From Paraburkholderia fynbosensis (GTDB lineage Bacteria; Pseudomonadota; Gammaproteobacteria; Burkholderiales; Burkholderiaceae), in the NCBI RefSeq assembly GCF_902859935.1, contig NZ_CADIKI010000016.1, forward strand, positions 124,001 through 188,000: a DNA stretch of 64,000 nucleotides, given 5' to 3'. The stretch's first letter is position 1. Each line of letters begins with the position of its first letter. Below are positions 26,472-34,653 of the stretch, one piece after another. The translations under genes were made by a program, and so were the position numbers. The notes below the pieces were generated by a model. It searched no databases. It had not been told where the DNA came from and saw only the letters and a program-made list of their open reading frames with translations.

Positions 26472-28429
26472 CCTTGCGTCTCCGATGCGGTGAGCGGCCG
26501 TTCGAGCTTCGCGTATTCGACGTGTGCGGCACGCAGGATGTGTTTCATCTGCACGGGCACGTCCTCATCCGCCGCGAGATAGGCTGCGTGCATCGCGATG
26601 TTATGAATGATGCCGCCTGCCACATTGAGTCGTCCGAGCTTGCCGAGATCCAGATCCTGGGTCGGCGTGGCCGCCGGATAGGCACTTGCCCAGATGCGCT
26701 CGCGGCTCTCGGCGTCGGGGAACGGAAAGTCGATCACGAAGCGGATGCGGCGACGAAACGCGTTGTCGATGGCATGCTTCATATTGGTCGTGAGGATCGC
26801 AAGTCCGCGATACGACTCCATGCGCTGTAACAGGTAGCTGACGTCGAAATTCGCATAGCGGTCGTGGCTGTCTTTCACCTCGGTGCGCTGTCCGAAGAGT
26901 GCATCAGCTTCGTCGAAGAGCAGGATGGCACCGCTTTCTGAGGCGGAGTCGAAAATGCGGCGTAGATTCTTGGCCGTCTCGCCGATGTATTTGCTCGCCA
27001 CGGTCGCGAGATCGATCTGGTACAGATCGAGTTCGAGCATCGCGGCAAGCGCCTCGGCGGCCATCGTCTTGCCGGTTCCCGGTAGCCCGGAGAAGAGCGC
27101 GGTCGTGCCAAGGCCGCGCGAGCAGTATCCGGCGAACCCCCAGGTCTCGTGCACGGTGCTGCGCTGACGCACATGTGCGGCGATCTGGTCGAGCAGGCTT
27201 GCCTGCTGGGCCGGCAACACGAGGTGCAGACATTCGTCCTTCGGCTCGATACGGCGTGCAAGCTGCTCCATCGAATGGCGCGCCTGCTGGCGGCAAAAAT
27301 GCCAGAATGCATGGTCGAGCGGCGCATCGGGCGAAGCGTCGTTCAAATCGCAGGTGAGCATCGTCACGGTTTCGATGCCCGCAAGATCAAGGCGGAACTG
27401 TTCGGCGCTCACGGACACGCGTCCGTTCATGCGCTCGGCAAGCGGCCCGAGCCGCGCCTCGATAAACGCGCGCCGCTCGGCCGGCGGCAATTCGGGCACG
27501 TCGATCCTGATGGCGTCGAAGCTTGCCGGCAGCGCGTCCTCAGGTAGTTCGAGCAACATCGGCACGTCAATGCGTTCGACGAACGACGCGAGTTGGCGCA
27601 GCGAGTCGGTCGGTTCATCGAAGTCGCCGCACTGAATCGTGAGGACCGCGCCCGTCAGTCGTCCTTCGCGGTTCCACAGCCGCGTGATCAGTTCGCGCTC
27701 GGCCACGCCTGTCGGAATGTCGGTCACGCGCAACGAGAAGCGTTCGCGACCCGCAAGCGCGCAGGCAATCGCTGCGGCCTCGTTGCGGCCGCGCGCGGAA
27801 CGCCCGAGCAACGCGACGCACGGCGCGGCGCCCTGCAGCGCACGCGCGGCAGTCACCACAGCGGGCTGTAAGAACGCCGGCACGTCGGATAGCTCGGCGA
27901 ATGCGGGCTCGCAGCGTCGCACGATGCCGTCGAGACGCGCGTCGAGCGGATCGAGTCCCGCGAGATAGTGGACGATGCGCTCGTCGATGCAAAGCGGGCT
28001 CGTCAGGAGCGTCGCGCCAGGCTCGACGTCGACCAGGTGCCAGTAGCGCAGCGGCCTGTCGCGCGTACAGGCGCTCCAGTGCGAACCCGGCAGGATCGCG
28101 AGCGCAAGGCTGAAGGTCGGCTGGGCACGGCCGGGTTCGTCGAAGACTGCGGCTAGAGCCGGCATGAAGGCGCTGTCGAGTTCGACGCCCGCGCACAGCA
28201 CCAGCAGGTCACGCTCGAAGGCGCTCAAGCCGAGCCGCGCCGTAAGCGCCGCGAGTGCGCTGGCGTCGTCGGACGGCGTCGGCGGCGCGTCGGCTTCGAT
28301 CGCCTGTCCAGACCCGCCGTCCCCGCCCTGTTTCGCGCGTGCCGCGACGAGCATGCGCAGCACACGCGCGAGCTCCGCCGCGAGAGCGGCCTGGTTGGCC
28401 TCTGGCCAAGACGGTGCGCGCGCGTTCAT
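26462..28429 (-). CDS. eCIS AAA+ ATPase (Afp15/Pvc15-like)
   Basis: This 655-aa protein has one complete C-terminal AAA+ module: Walker A GLPGTGKT (448-455), Walker B ILLFDEAD (502-509) and a sensor-like ILTTNMKHAIDNAFRRRIRF segment with arginine-finger candidates. The N-terminal about 400 residues form the winged/inactive AAA-like part usual in Afp15. ATGA overlap couples it to the DUF4255 gene. The ATPase is dispensable for structure in some eCIS but is thought to aid assembly or cargo loading, and is a good marker separating eCIS from phage tails and T6SS. Confidence 0.92.
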   Translation of the reverse strand: MNARAPSWPEANQAALAAELARVLRMLVAARAKQGGDGGSGQAIEADAPPTPSDDASALAALTARLGLSAFERDLLVLCAGVELDSAFMPALAAVFDEPGRAQPTFSLALAILPGSHWSACTRDRPLRYWHLVDVEPGATLLTSPLCIDERIVHYLAGLDPLDARLDGIVRRCEPAFAELSDVPAFLQPAVVTAARALQGAAPCVALLGRSARGRNEAAAIACALAGRERFSLRVTDIPTGVAERELITRLWNREGRLTGAVLTIQCGDFDEPTDSLRQLASFVERIDVPMLLELPEDALPASFDAIRIDVPELPPAERRAFIEARLGPLAERMNGRVSVSAEQFRLDLAGIETVTMLTCDLNDASPDAPLDHAFWHFCRQQARHSMEQLARRIEPKDECLHLVLPAQQASLLDQIAAHVRQRSTVHETWGFAGYCSRGLGTTALFSGLPGTGKTMAAEALAAMLELDLYQIDLATVASKYIGETAKNLRRIFDSASESGAILLFDEADALFGQRTEVKDSHDRYANFDVSYLLQRMESYRGLAILTTNMKHAIDNAFRRRIRFVIDFPFPDAESRERIWASAYPAATPTQDLDLGKLGRLNVAGGIIHNIAMHAAYLAADEDVPVQMKHILRAAHVEYAKLERPLTASETQGWL

Positions 28430-29700
28430 GGCGCCGTCACCGTGATCTGCGGCACGAGCTGGCCGTGGGTCGGGTGCGTCGTGTCCTGGTCGATGTAGAG
28501 CTTGCTCTGTGCGCCGTCCACGCGCAGATAGAGCGGCACGCTGGCCTCCGGCTGCACGAATGGGAAGTCGGCAGGAATCGGAATGTCCACGCTCGACGAA
28601 CTCGGCGGCCCGCTTGCCGGCCGGATGTCGATCGGCAGTTCGGACGTGCCGATTACGAGCGACACCGACTGCATCCGACCGATCTGCACGTCAGTCTGCA
28701 CGGTCAGCGTGGTGCCCGCCTTGAACGACCCGGCCAGTGGCGAGAGCACCGTTGGTGCGAGCGTAAAGGACGCGAGGTTGGACGTGGAGCCGACATGCGG
28801 CGTCGGCGGATCGCCAAGCGCGATCGACTGCCTGACGGCCACCGTTGCGATGCCCGCGGGCAAGCTGGCGGGCACCTGCACGCGCAGCGCGTTGCCCTGC
28901 ACCTGAGCGGGCGCGACGGGTACACCGCCGTCGAAAGAGACGCCCGTCGATGCCGGCGTATCGCCGATGAAATTGCGCCCGCGCAGCGTCAGGATGTCGC
29001 CGGTTCTCGCGATCGCGGGCGAGACGTCCTCGATGACCGGCTGCTGCCACGGCACCGCCTTGATATGTCGTTTCTGCACGGGCGGCCCGAGGCGCGCCGC
29101 GTCGCGGCGCTGGATCAACACGACCGACGCCTGATATGCGACCGTCGGGCGGTAGCTCACCTGAAACGCCGTCCACATCTTCGACAGCTCCTCGATGCCA
29201 AGCGGCTCCTGCACGAGCTTGATCAGTTCCACCTGATCGGGCAGCGTCGTCGTGGCAAGCGCCTGCTCTTCCGGCGCCGGTTGGGCGATCGGCTTGGCCA
29301 TTTCGGTGAGCGCGGTTTGCAGGATGTCCCGGGTGAGGACAGGCGTCTCATGCCAGATCTGCATCGCCCACGCGAGCAACAGCTCGCCGTCAAACGGATT
29401 CGGGCCGTATACGGACATCATGTAATGCAGATTGAGCGCGAGCGGTGGATTGGCGATGCGTTGCCCGCTCGCGTCACGCGAAGGCAGCCCTTCATTGCAC
29501 CAGCCGGTATTCGATGAGAGCCGGTAGAGAAAGAGATTCAGTTGCGCCTTTTCCTCATTTCCGATCAAGATGCGATCGGGCGGCAGCGCGGTGATCGTCG
29601 CATTGGCGAGCTGACCAGGGAGCGCGGACTGCGCGAGCGCGTCCTGCAGGATCGTGCGCATGACCGCGGTGACAGCCGCGACGGCGAAATAGTCGCTCAC
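28426..29700 (-). CDS. eCIS DUF4255/Pvc16-type tail terminator with extra beta domains
   Basis: Start is GTG 29700, GGAGG at 6 nt, overlapping the previous stop as GTGA. Residues about 1-190 match the Pvc16 N-terminal family: AVTAVMRTILQDALAQSALP, LIGNEEKAQLNLFLYRLSSN, and LALNLHYMMSVYGPNPFDGE. Residues about 215-424 add IPT/TIG-like beta units (DILTLRGRNFIGDTPASTGV), longer than Afp16 alone. The N-terminal part should cap tube and sheath; the extra domains would lie at the distal end. Confidence 0.87.
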   Translation of the reverse strand: MSDYFAVAAVTAVMRTILQDALAQSALPGQLANATITALPPDRILIGNEEKAQLNLFLYRLSSNTGWCNEGLPSRDASGQRIANPPLALNLHYMMSVYGPNPFDGELLLAWAMQIWHETPVLTRDILQTALTEMAKPIAQPAPEEQALATTTLPDQVELIKLVQEPLGIEELSKMWTAFQVSYRPTVAYQASVVLIQRRDAARLGPPVQKRHIKAVPWQQPVIEDVSPAIARTGDILTLRGRNFIGDTPASTGVSFDGGVPVAPAQVQGNALRVQVPASLPAGIATVAVRQSIALGDPPTPHVGSTSNLASFTLAPTVLSPLAGSFKAGTTLTVQTDVQIGRMQSVSLVIGTSELPIDIRPASGPPSSSSVDIPIPADFPFVQPEASVPLYLRVDGAQSKLYIDQDTTHPTHGQLVPQITVTAP

Positions 29701-30536
29701 GAGTGACCTCCTCGGGAGCGTTGCAGATAGGCATGCAACGACAGTGCCGCATTCGCGGCCGACGGCGCGGCGGCCGGCGTCGCGCGCATAGGTGCGGCCC
29801 GGACTTCGACGCGGCCGATGCTCACCTGCACGCGCGGCACAGTGGTATCCGCGGACTGGGCGAAATGCGGTGACACCGGCGGCAAGCGTGGCACGCCAGG
29901 CGACGAAGCTTGCGCCTCATACGCCGGCGCAACCGCCGGCAGCGGCGCACTTTGACGGGCCGGCGCCTGCGTCACGTCGCGCTTCTCCTGCTGAAGCGGC
30001 GCTTCAGGTTGCCACCGTCCAGTATCACGGCCACGCAATGCCTGTGGTTCCCTCGAAGGCGCGGGCTGGCTCTGCACGAACGCCGGCTCGACCGGAACCG
30101 TGCGCAGCGACACGGTTTCGTGTACGGCAACATCTGGCTGCGGCATCGAGACCGCGCCCGGGCGAAGCGGGACGGACACGTCCGCTTGATGCCGCGGGTC
30201 GGCAGGTGCATTGGCAAGGGCGCTTCGCACGTCGCTCGATACCACGGGCGGCAGATCGTCCGCATGGAAACGATCCGGTATCGGCATGGGATCCGGCATC
30301 GGCGTTGACGTCGGCGCTCGAATCGCAGCCGGTGACGGTGGCAGCGGCAACTCGTGCCCGCGCAATGCAGTGCTCATCTCGACGCTGGCGTGCGCACGCG
30401 TCGACGTGTCCGCATTGTCAGACTCCTCTGGCTCGACGTAACGAGGTGCGAAGCGCGGTTCAAGCGCTGGCCGCACACCGGAAAGCGCCCCGCGTGCACG
30501 GTCGAGCAGTCCGCCCAGCGCAGTCTGCATAGTCAT
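29697..30536 (-). CDS. eCIS disordered Pro-rich protein, 279 aa
   Basis: The start is ATG 30536, overlapping the upstream stop (ATGA). After a short helical N-terminus (MQTALGGLLDRARGALSGV) the sequence is low-complexity Pro/Ala/Ser/Arg for about 200 residues. It ends in a conserved-looking strand PRVQVSIGRVEVRAAP and a helix ALSLHAYLQRSRG. Such short VxIGRVEVRA C-termini recur in eCIS genes of unknown role. No tape-measure gene is evident in the locus; this is one candidate for length control, but it lacks long coiled coils. Confidence 0.65.
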   Translation of the reverse strand: MTMQTALGGLLDRARGALSGVRPALEPRFAPRYVEPEESDNADTSTRAHASVEMSTALRGHELPLPPSPAAIRAPTSTPMPDPMPIPDRFHADDLPPVVSSDVRSALANAPADPRHQADVSVPLRPGAVSMPQPDVAVHETVSLRTVPVEPAFVQSQPAPSREPQALRGRDTGRWQPEAPLQQEKRDVTQAPARQSAPLPAVAPAYEAQASSPGVPRLPPVSPHFAQSADTTVPRVQVSIGRVEVRAAPMRATPAAAPSAANAALSLHAYLQRSRGGHS

Positions 30537-31276
30537 AGACCCACCCGTTCCAGATACGCTTGCCTGCGGCGTCGATGCATGCGCAGCACAGCGGCCTCCG
30601 ACCATCCGTAGGCCCAGGCAAGCGCATGCACATCATCGAGCAGACGTTGCGCGTGATGAACGACCTCGCGCCACACGAAGGAGGCGGCGTCGAACGTCTG
30701 TGCGTCGTGGCGACCGCATGCGGGACAGTCGAACTGCAACACTATCGCTGCCGACGCGTGGAGCGTTTCGAGATATGCGCCCGCGTGTTGCCGCAATTCA
30801 ACCGGCCATGTCGATGGCGGCTCGAGGTGCCCCTGTTCGTTTTCGACCTGCACGCAACGTTCGATCAGCACACGCAGCGCCTCGCTGCCGTCGGTTTCGC
30901 GAGCCGCTACGCACAGATCCTCGCTAGACGCTTCGCGCAAGCTGAGTCGGTAAGCACCGAATACCGTGTCGGACGGGTTCGCGCAAGGCGGCTGCAATGC
31001 CTCGGTCGACGCGGCGAACTCCAGCGCCGCGCTGCACTGAGCACAGTCGAAACGGCAGTCGAGACGTGCGCCGAAGCTCATTGCTCGCATCTGCAACAGC
31101 AGCCTGTCGCGCGCCGACATGTCAAGCGCTGCGAGCGCGGCCCGCGAATGCTCCGGACAAGCCACTTCGAGCATCGAGAGTGCGCGATGCAGTGCCGGCA
31201 GGTGGGCGGGCGAACTGCCCCGCTCCCATGCGAGCAGCAGATTCTGAGCGTGCAATGGACGCATTTCCCGTCTCAT
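30533..31276 (-). CDS. eCIS zinc-ribbon protein, gp26-like hub assembly chaperone candidate
   Basis: The 247-aa protein opens MRREMRPLHAQNLLLAWERG and is helical, with two CxxC pairs (78/81 and 184/187: FDCAQC, FDCPACG) that would form a zinc ribbon. This layout is like T4 gp26-type baseplate-hub chaperones, found in phage tails and eCIS (recollection). An internal ATG 12 nt downstream is an alternative start. It follows the tube gene by 72 nt and is ATGA-coupled to the disordered protein. Confidence 0.68.
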   Translation of the reverse strand: MRREMRPLHAQNLLLAWERGSSPAHLPALHRALSMLEVACPEHSRAALAALDMSARDRLLLQMRAMSFGARLDCRFDCAQCSAALEFAASTEALQPPCANPSDTVFGAYRLSLREASSEDLCVAARETDGSEALRVLIERCVQVENEQGHLEPPSTWPVELRQHAGAYLETLHASAAIVLQFDCPACGRHDAQTFDAASFVWREVVHHAQRLLDDVHALAWAYGWSEAAVLRMHRRRRQAYLERVGL

Positions 31277-31348
31277 CGATCAAGTGGCACCGCCCGTGAC
31301 AAGCTATGACCCGGCTGGCGGCGAGGCCCGGTCGGCACCGCGTGTCGC

Positions 31349-31870
31349 CTATGGCGACAAGGTCGGCTCGGTAGGTTCCTTGACCTGGGGATCGCGTTCG
31401 AAACCTTCGTTCTCGAGCTTGATATGCTGCAACGCGACGGCATTCGCGTTGGCGTCGAGATCGGGGAGTGCCTGAAATTCCGACACCCAGCAGCGGTAGA
31501 TCTTGTAAGCGAGCGCCAGTTGCCCGGCCTCGTTGTAGACCTCCAGAATGATGTCCTTGCGAAAGTCCGCTAACGAGACTTCAGCGCCGAGCCCGGCATT
31601 CAACTGCCAGACCTTGTTCGCCCAGAGCTCAAACTCGGGATCGTGCGTAACGCCGCGCTCCAGCGTGATCGCTTCGAATTTCGAACGCCCCGGCGACTTG
31701 CGGCCCGTGCTCGGATCGCCGCCCTCGCGATGTTCGACGACTTCCGTCGTGCGCTTGAGGCCACCCGTCACCTTGCTGATCCCGGCGACGTATTTGTTGT
31801 CCCACTTGAGGCGAAATTTGAAATTCTTGTATGGATCGAATCGCTGTGCATTGACGGTGAACTCGGCCAT
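31349..31870 (-). CDS. eCIS inner tube protein (T4 gp19/Hcp-like fold)
   Basis: The 173-aa product has the family pattern QRFDPYKNFKFRLKWDNKYV, GISKVTGGLKRTTEVVEHRE and a C-terminal AYKIYRCWVSEFQALPDLDA plus LQHIKLENEGFERD, as in Afp1/Afp5. Hexameric rings of this protein stack into the rigid tube inside the sheath. GGAGG precedes the ATG by 7 nt. Only one tube gene is seen in this window, where Afp and PVC have two or three. It follows the sheath gene by 30 nt. Confidence 0.94.
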   Translation of the reverse strand: MAEFTVNAQRFDPYKNFKFRLKWDNKYVAGISKVTGGLKRTTEVVEHREGGDPSTGRKSPGRSKFEAITLERGVTHDPEFELWANKVWQLNAGLGAEVSLADFRKDIILEVYNEAGQLALAYKIYRCWVSEFQALPDLDANANAVALQHIKLENEGFERDPQVKEPTEPTLSP

Positions 31871-31900
31871 GACGCTTACCTCCGCGAGGGAATCTCCGAA

Positions 31901-33928
31901 TCAGGTCTGAACCTGCCCTGCCATCTGCTGAATCTGGATCACGACGAACTCCGCCGGAATCAATGGAGCGAAGCCGACGAGCACGTTGACGACGCCGCTG
32001 TCGATGTCGTTTTGCGTGGTCGTCTCGTTGTCGCATTTCACAAAGTAAGCCGCATTGGGCGACTGTCCCTGGAACGCTCCCTTCCTGAAGAGTCCGTTCA
32101 TGAATGAGCCGATGCTGAGTCTGAGCGATGCCCACAGCGGCTCGTCGTTGGGTTCGAACACGGCCCACTTGGTGCCGCGATACAGGCTTTCTTCCAGAAA
32201 GAGCGCCAGCCGGCGCACGGGCACGTACTTCCACTGGCTCGCCTCGGCATCCGCGCCCGCGAGCGTGCGTGAGCCCCACAGCACCGGCCCGTACAGCGGG
32301 AAGTTGCGAAAGCAGTTCACACCGATCGGATTCAGAACGCCGTTTTCAGTATCGGTCAACTGGTTGTGATAGCTGAACGCCTGGACGCCGGTCAGCGATG
32401 CCTCGGTACCGGCAGGCGCCTTCCAGACGCCGCGCGATCCGTCGATACGCGCAAACAGCCCCGCGACCACGCCGCTCGGCGCAAACGTGCGCAACTGATA
32501 GTTGTTCACCGGATCTGGCAGACGTAGCCGCGGGAAGAAGCACGCGCCGTTTTCCGGAGGTGTGATAGCCATGCTCGTCTTCCAGTCGAGCGCGGCCGTC
32601 ACGGTCGTCGCATCGGGAGGCGGATCGACGAGCAGGAACGCACGCCGCTGCTGACAATAGGCGATCGCGGGAGGGAAGACATCGGCGCCGGACACGTTGG
32701 GATCGGGCGTGGCCGGGCTGCCGGCAAGCGCGCGCGTCGCGTCCGGTATCACGAGCAGGTTAAAGAGGTCGACCTTTTCCAGTGCGTAGATACCTTTGAA
32801 CGAAGCCGGGTCGCCGACGAGATCGGCCGAGAACGGAAGTTGATTACCCGGGTCCGTGCCGGCCACGGACGTCTTCTGCCCTTCGATCGCATTGCCCGTC
32901 CCGAGCGCGTAATGTGCAACGTTGGTCGGGGTGACATCGAGCCCGAGCGGCGCGGCTGCGGTTCCGCTAAATACGACTTGTGCATCCGGCAACGTAGGGA
33001 TGCTCGCGACGGCGCGCAGCACGTCGTCCGCATTGCTCTTCGTCGCAATGAAACGCAAGGTCGCACCGTTCCAGTTCAGCGCGACCGCATTGGCGAGGGC
33101 GCTCTGAACCTGGGAAGCAATCGCCGCGGACGACACCGGTATAGGCGCATCCTTAAGAAGTACGTTCACGTCCTTGATGTCGGGCAGCGAATTCTTCGGC
33201 TTCGGAACCTGTAGCGTCAAGGTGTAGTTTTTGTCGATGAGCTGGGGCGTGGTCTTGGTCTTGTCGAAGAAGAGCAGTTCTCCGCTGTTGCGTTGGATTC
33301 TTTTGCCGAGTACTCCCGAAACCTCCGGTGTGTTCTTGCGCAGCGGGTTCGTTGGATCGGCGGCCTCGCTCATCTTCACCAGTTGCGATCCAGTATCGAA
33401 GTCGTTGATCACGTTAGCGACGTAGTTCTGCCTCGTGCCATTGAGCGAGACTTGCGGAAACGTCTCGACCACGTTTCCCGAGAGATTCGTTATGGTCACG
33501 TTGAATGTACTGGGGTCGACGCCGGGCAGCGAGAAGTCGATGCCGTCGTAGTCGATGTCGATCGTGATCTGGCCATTCGCCCAAACGCCACTGGAAAGTG
33601 CGGTGAACGTCAGGTCGATGGCGCTCGCACCGGTCACTTCGACGCTCGCCGGCGTCGCATTGTGATGCGGCACGCGTATGACATACCCTGTCGTTCCGCC
33701 GTTCAGAAAGAACTGCAGGACCGCATAACTGAGTTCGCTGTCGATTGCGAGGCCGCCGAACAGACGCGCGAAGTCGGAGAAGCTGTAGATTGCTTGCGCC
33801 CGGTTATCGATTCCCGTTGCCGTGTAACCGACGAACGCGGTGATCGATGTCGCCACGCCCGTGATGTTGTGCATTGGATTCTGCAACTCGACGATGTAGA
33901 CGCCGGGATACGTGAGCGTTGCGGGCAT
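31901..33928 (-). CDS. eCIS contractile sheath protein
   Basis: The start is ATG 33928 (MPATLTYPGVYIVELQNP) with AAGGAA at 7 nt, giving 675 aa. The N-terminus TYPGVYIVELQNPMHNITGV and ITAFVGYTATG is the conserved sheath opening. The C-terminal conserved core reads NCFRNFPLYGPVLWGSRTLA, KYVPVRRLALFLEESLYRGT, KWAVFEPNDEPLWASLRLSI and VGFAPLIPAEFVVIQIQQ. The middle (about 100-420) is an insertion-rich surface domain, making it longer than Afp2/3 (about 350-450 aa). A single sheath gene serves the whole particle here. Confidence 0.95.
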   Translation of the reverse strand: MPATLTYPGVYIVELQNPMHNITGVATSITAFVGYTATGIDNRAQAIYSFSDFARLFGGLAIDSELSYAVLQFFLNGGTTGYVIRVPHHNATPASVEVTGASAIDLTFTALSSGVWANGQITIDIDYDGIDFSLPGVDPSTFNVTITNLSGNVVETFPQVSLNGTRQNYVANVINDFDTGSQLVKMSEAADPTNPLRKNTPEVSGVLGKRIQRNSGELLFFDKTKTTPQLIDKNYTLTLQVPKPKNSLPDIKDVNVLLKDAPIPVSSAAIASQVQSALANAVALNWNGATLRFIATKSNADDVLRAVASIPTLPDAQVVFSGTAAAPLGLDVTPTNVAHYALGTGNAIEGQKTSVAGTDPGNQLPFSADLVGDPASFKGIYALEKVDLFNLLVIPDATRALAGSPATPDPNVSGADVFPPAIAYCQQRRAFLLVDPPPDATTVTAALDWKTSMAITPPENGACFFPRLRLPDPVNNYQLRTFAPSGVVAGLFARIDGSRGVWKAPAGTEASLTGVQAFSYHNQLTDTENGVLNPIGVNCFRNFPLYGPVLWGSRTLAGADAEASQWKYVPVRRLALFLEESLYRGTKWAVFEPNDEPLWASLRLSIGSFMNGLFRKGAFQGQSPNAAYFVKCDNETTTQNDIDSGVVNVLVGFAPLIPAEFVVIQIQQMAGQVQT

Positions 33929-34015
33929 GGCGAAGTTCCTTTTCCGAGAAAGCAAAGCAGGTTGCACTGTATCCGGGCTACGGTCGGTCCGGCGATGCCG
34001 CGAGTCCCGATCGCC

Positions 34016-34273
34016 TCACTGCGTGGCGTTGCCTGCAACGCGAGCTCGTTCGTACAACACCGGGCCACCCGGCAGCTCGCTCTGCGCGAGGTAGCCCTCG
34101 TCAACGAGTTGTCCCAATGCGAGGGCGACATCGGCGAGCGTCGCGTCGCTGCACGCTACTGGCAGCCAGAAGCTCAACACTCCATTGACGGTATCCGCGG
34201 CGCCGGGATGGTGAACCAGATACGATTCGATCGAATCCCGGATACGCTCCACACGCGCTTCTTTGCTATTCAC
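34016..34273 (-). CDS. Small eCIS-leading protein, 85 aa, winged-helix-like
   Basis: First gene of the eCIS operon, 31 nt downstream of the predicted sigma-54 start site. The GTG at 34273 gives NSKEARVERIRDSIESYLVH then a region ADVALALGQLVDEGYLAQ. The compact helical pattern followed by a short beta hairpin looks like a winged helix, but no family is certain. Similar 80-90 aa proteins often precede the sheath gene in eCIS. Ribosome binding site is weak. A role as a regulator or a sheath chaperone is possible; neither is shown. Confidence 0.65.
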   Translation of the reverse strand: MNSKEARVERIRDSIESYLVHHPGAADTVNGVLSFWLPVACSDATLADVALALGQLVDEGYLAQSELPGGPVLYERARVAGNATQ

Positions 34274-34314
34274 TTGAGCACCGGCTTGTGGCTCATTACA
34301 GGCAAAGCGCCCGA

Positions 34315-34330
34315 TGCAAACTCCATTCCA
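34315..34330 (-). promoter_or_regulatory. Sigma-54 (-24/-12) promoter of the eCIS operon
   Basis: On the minus strand the 16 bases read TGGAATG-GAGT-TTGCA. Against the consensus TGGCACG-N4-TTGCW, 10 of 12 defined positions match, with GG and GC separated by exactly 10 bases. The start site would fall near 34304, about 31 nt before GTG 34273. A sigma-54 activator gene lies directly upstream. Confidence 0.8.
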
Positions 34331-34483
34331 TTTGGCGACGGACGACGGATGCTTGCCTGTAGCGACTCCTGGCGCCCGCCTGAACGTGCAGCGGGTCAAT
34401 GCGAACCCACCCGCTAAATCGCGTGGACGGCGGTTTGACATGCCTGGACGGGGCACGATGGAATTTGTGGGAAGCCGCACGCC

Positions 34484-34501
34484 TGACCCGGACATGGGTC
34501 A
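34484..34501. promoter_or_regulatory. Candidate enhancer site for the sigma-54 activator
   Basis: TGACCCGGACATGGGTCA has perfect 6-bp arms around 6 bases. It sits about 155 bp upstream of the sigma-54 promoter, a usual place for Fis-type HTH dimers of enhancer-binding proteins. Confidence 0.5.
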
Positions 34502-34653
34502 AGCGTGTCCCCGATGAAGACGCGCATACTCCCCAAGCTGATGCGCGCTGCAACGGGAACGGACTTCAGAGGTCGAAACCGCGATGCGGACGGGCTGTCT
34601 GCGCTCGATCGCCGTCGCAGCAGGCGGCGCAGTCATATAAGCGAGCGCAGCGC

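Larger units (their letters stand above)
34274..34653 (-). promoter_or_regulatory. eCIS regulatory region between operon and its activator gene
   Basis: This 380-nt non-coding stretch holds the sigma-54 promoter (34315-34330), a GGGTCA half-site at 34393-34398 and a full inverted repeat TGACCC-N6-GGGTCA at 34484-34501. No gene is supported in it. No clear IHF site was seen. Distances (about 65 and 155-185 bp from the promoter) fit upstream activating sites for an enhancer-binding protein. Confidence 0.55.

Noticed and set aside
7101..34273. Type VI secretion system or R-type pyocin/prophage
   Set aside because: No TssJLM membrane complex, no ClpV and no phage replication or capsid genes; Afp15-type AAA, DUF4255, LysM and DUF4157 genes point to eCIS.
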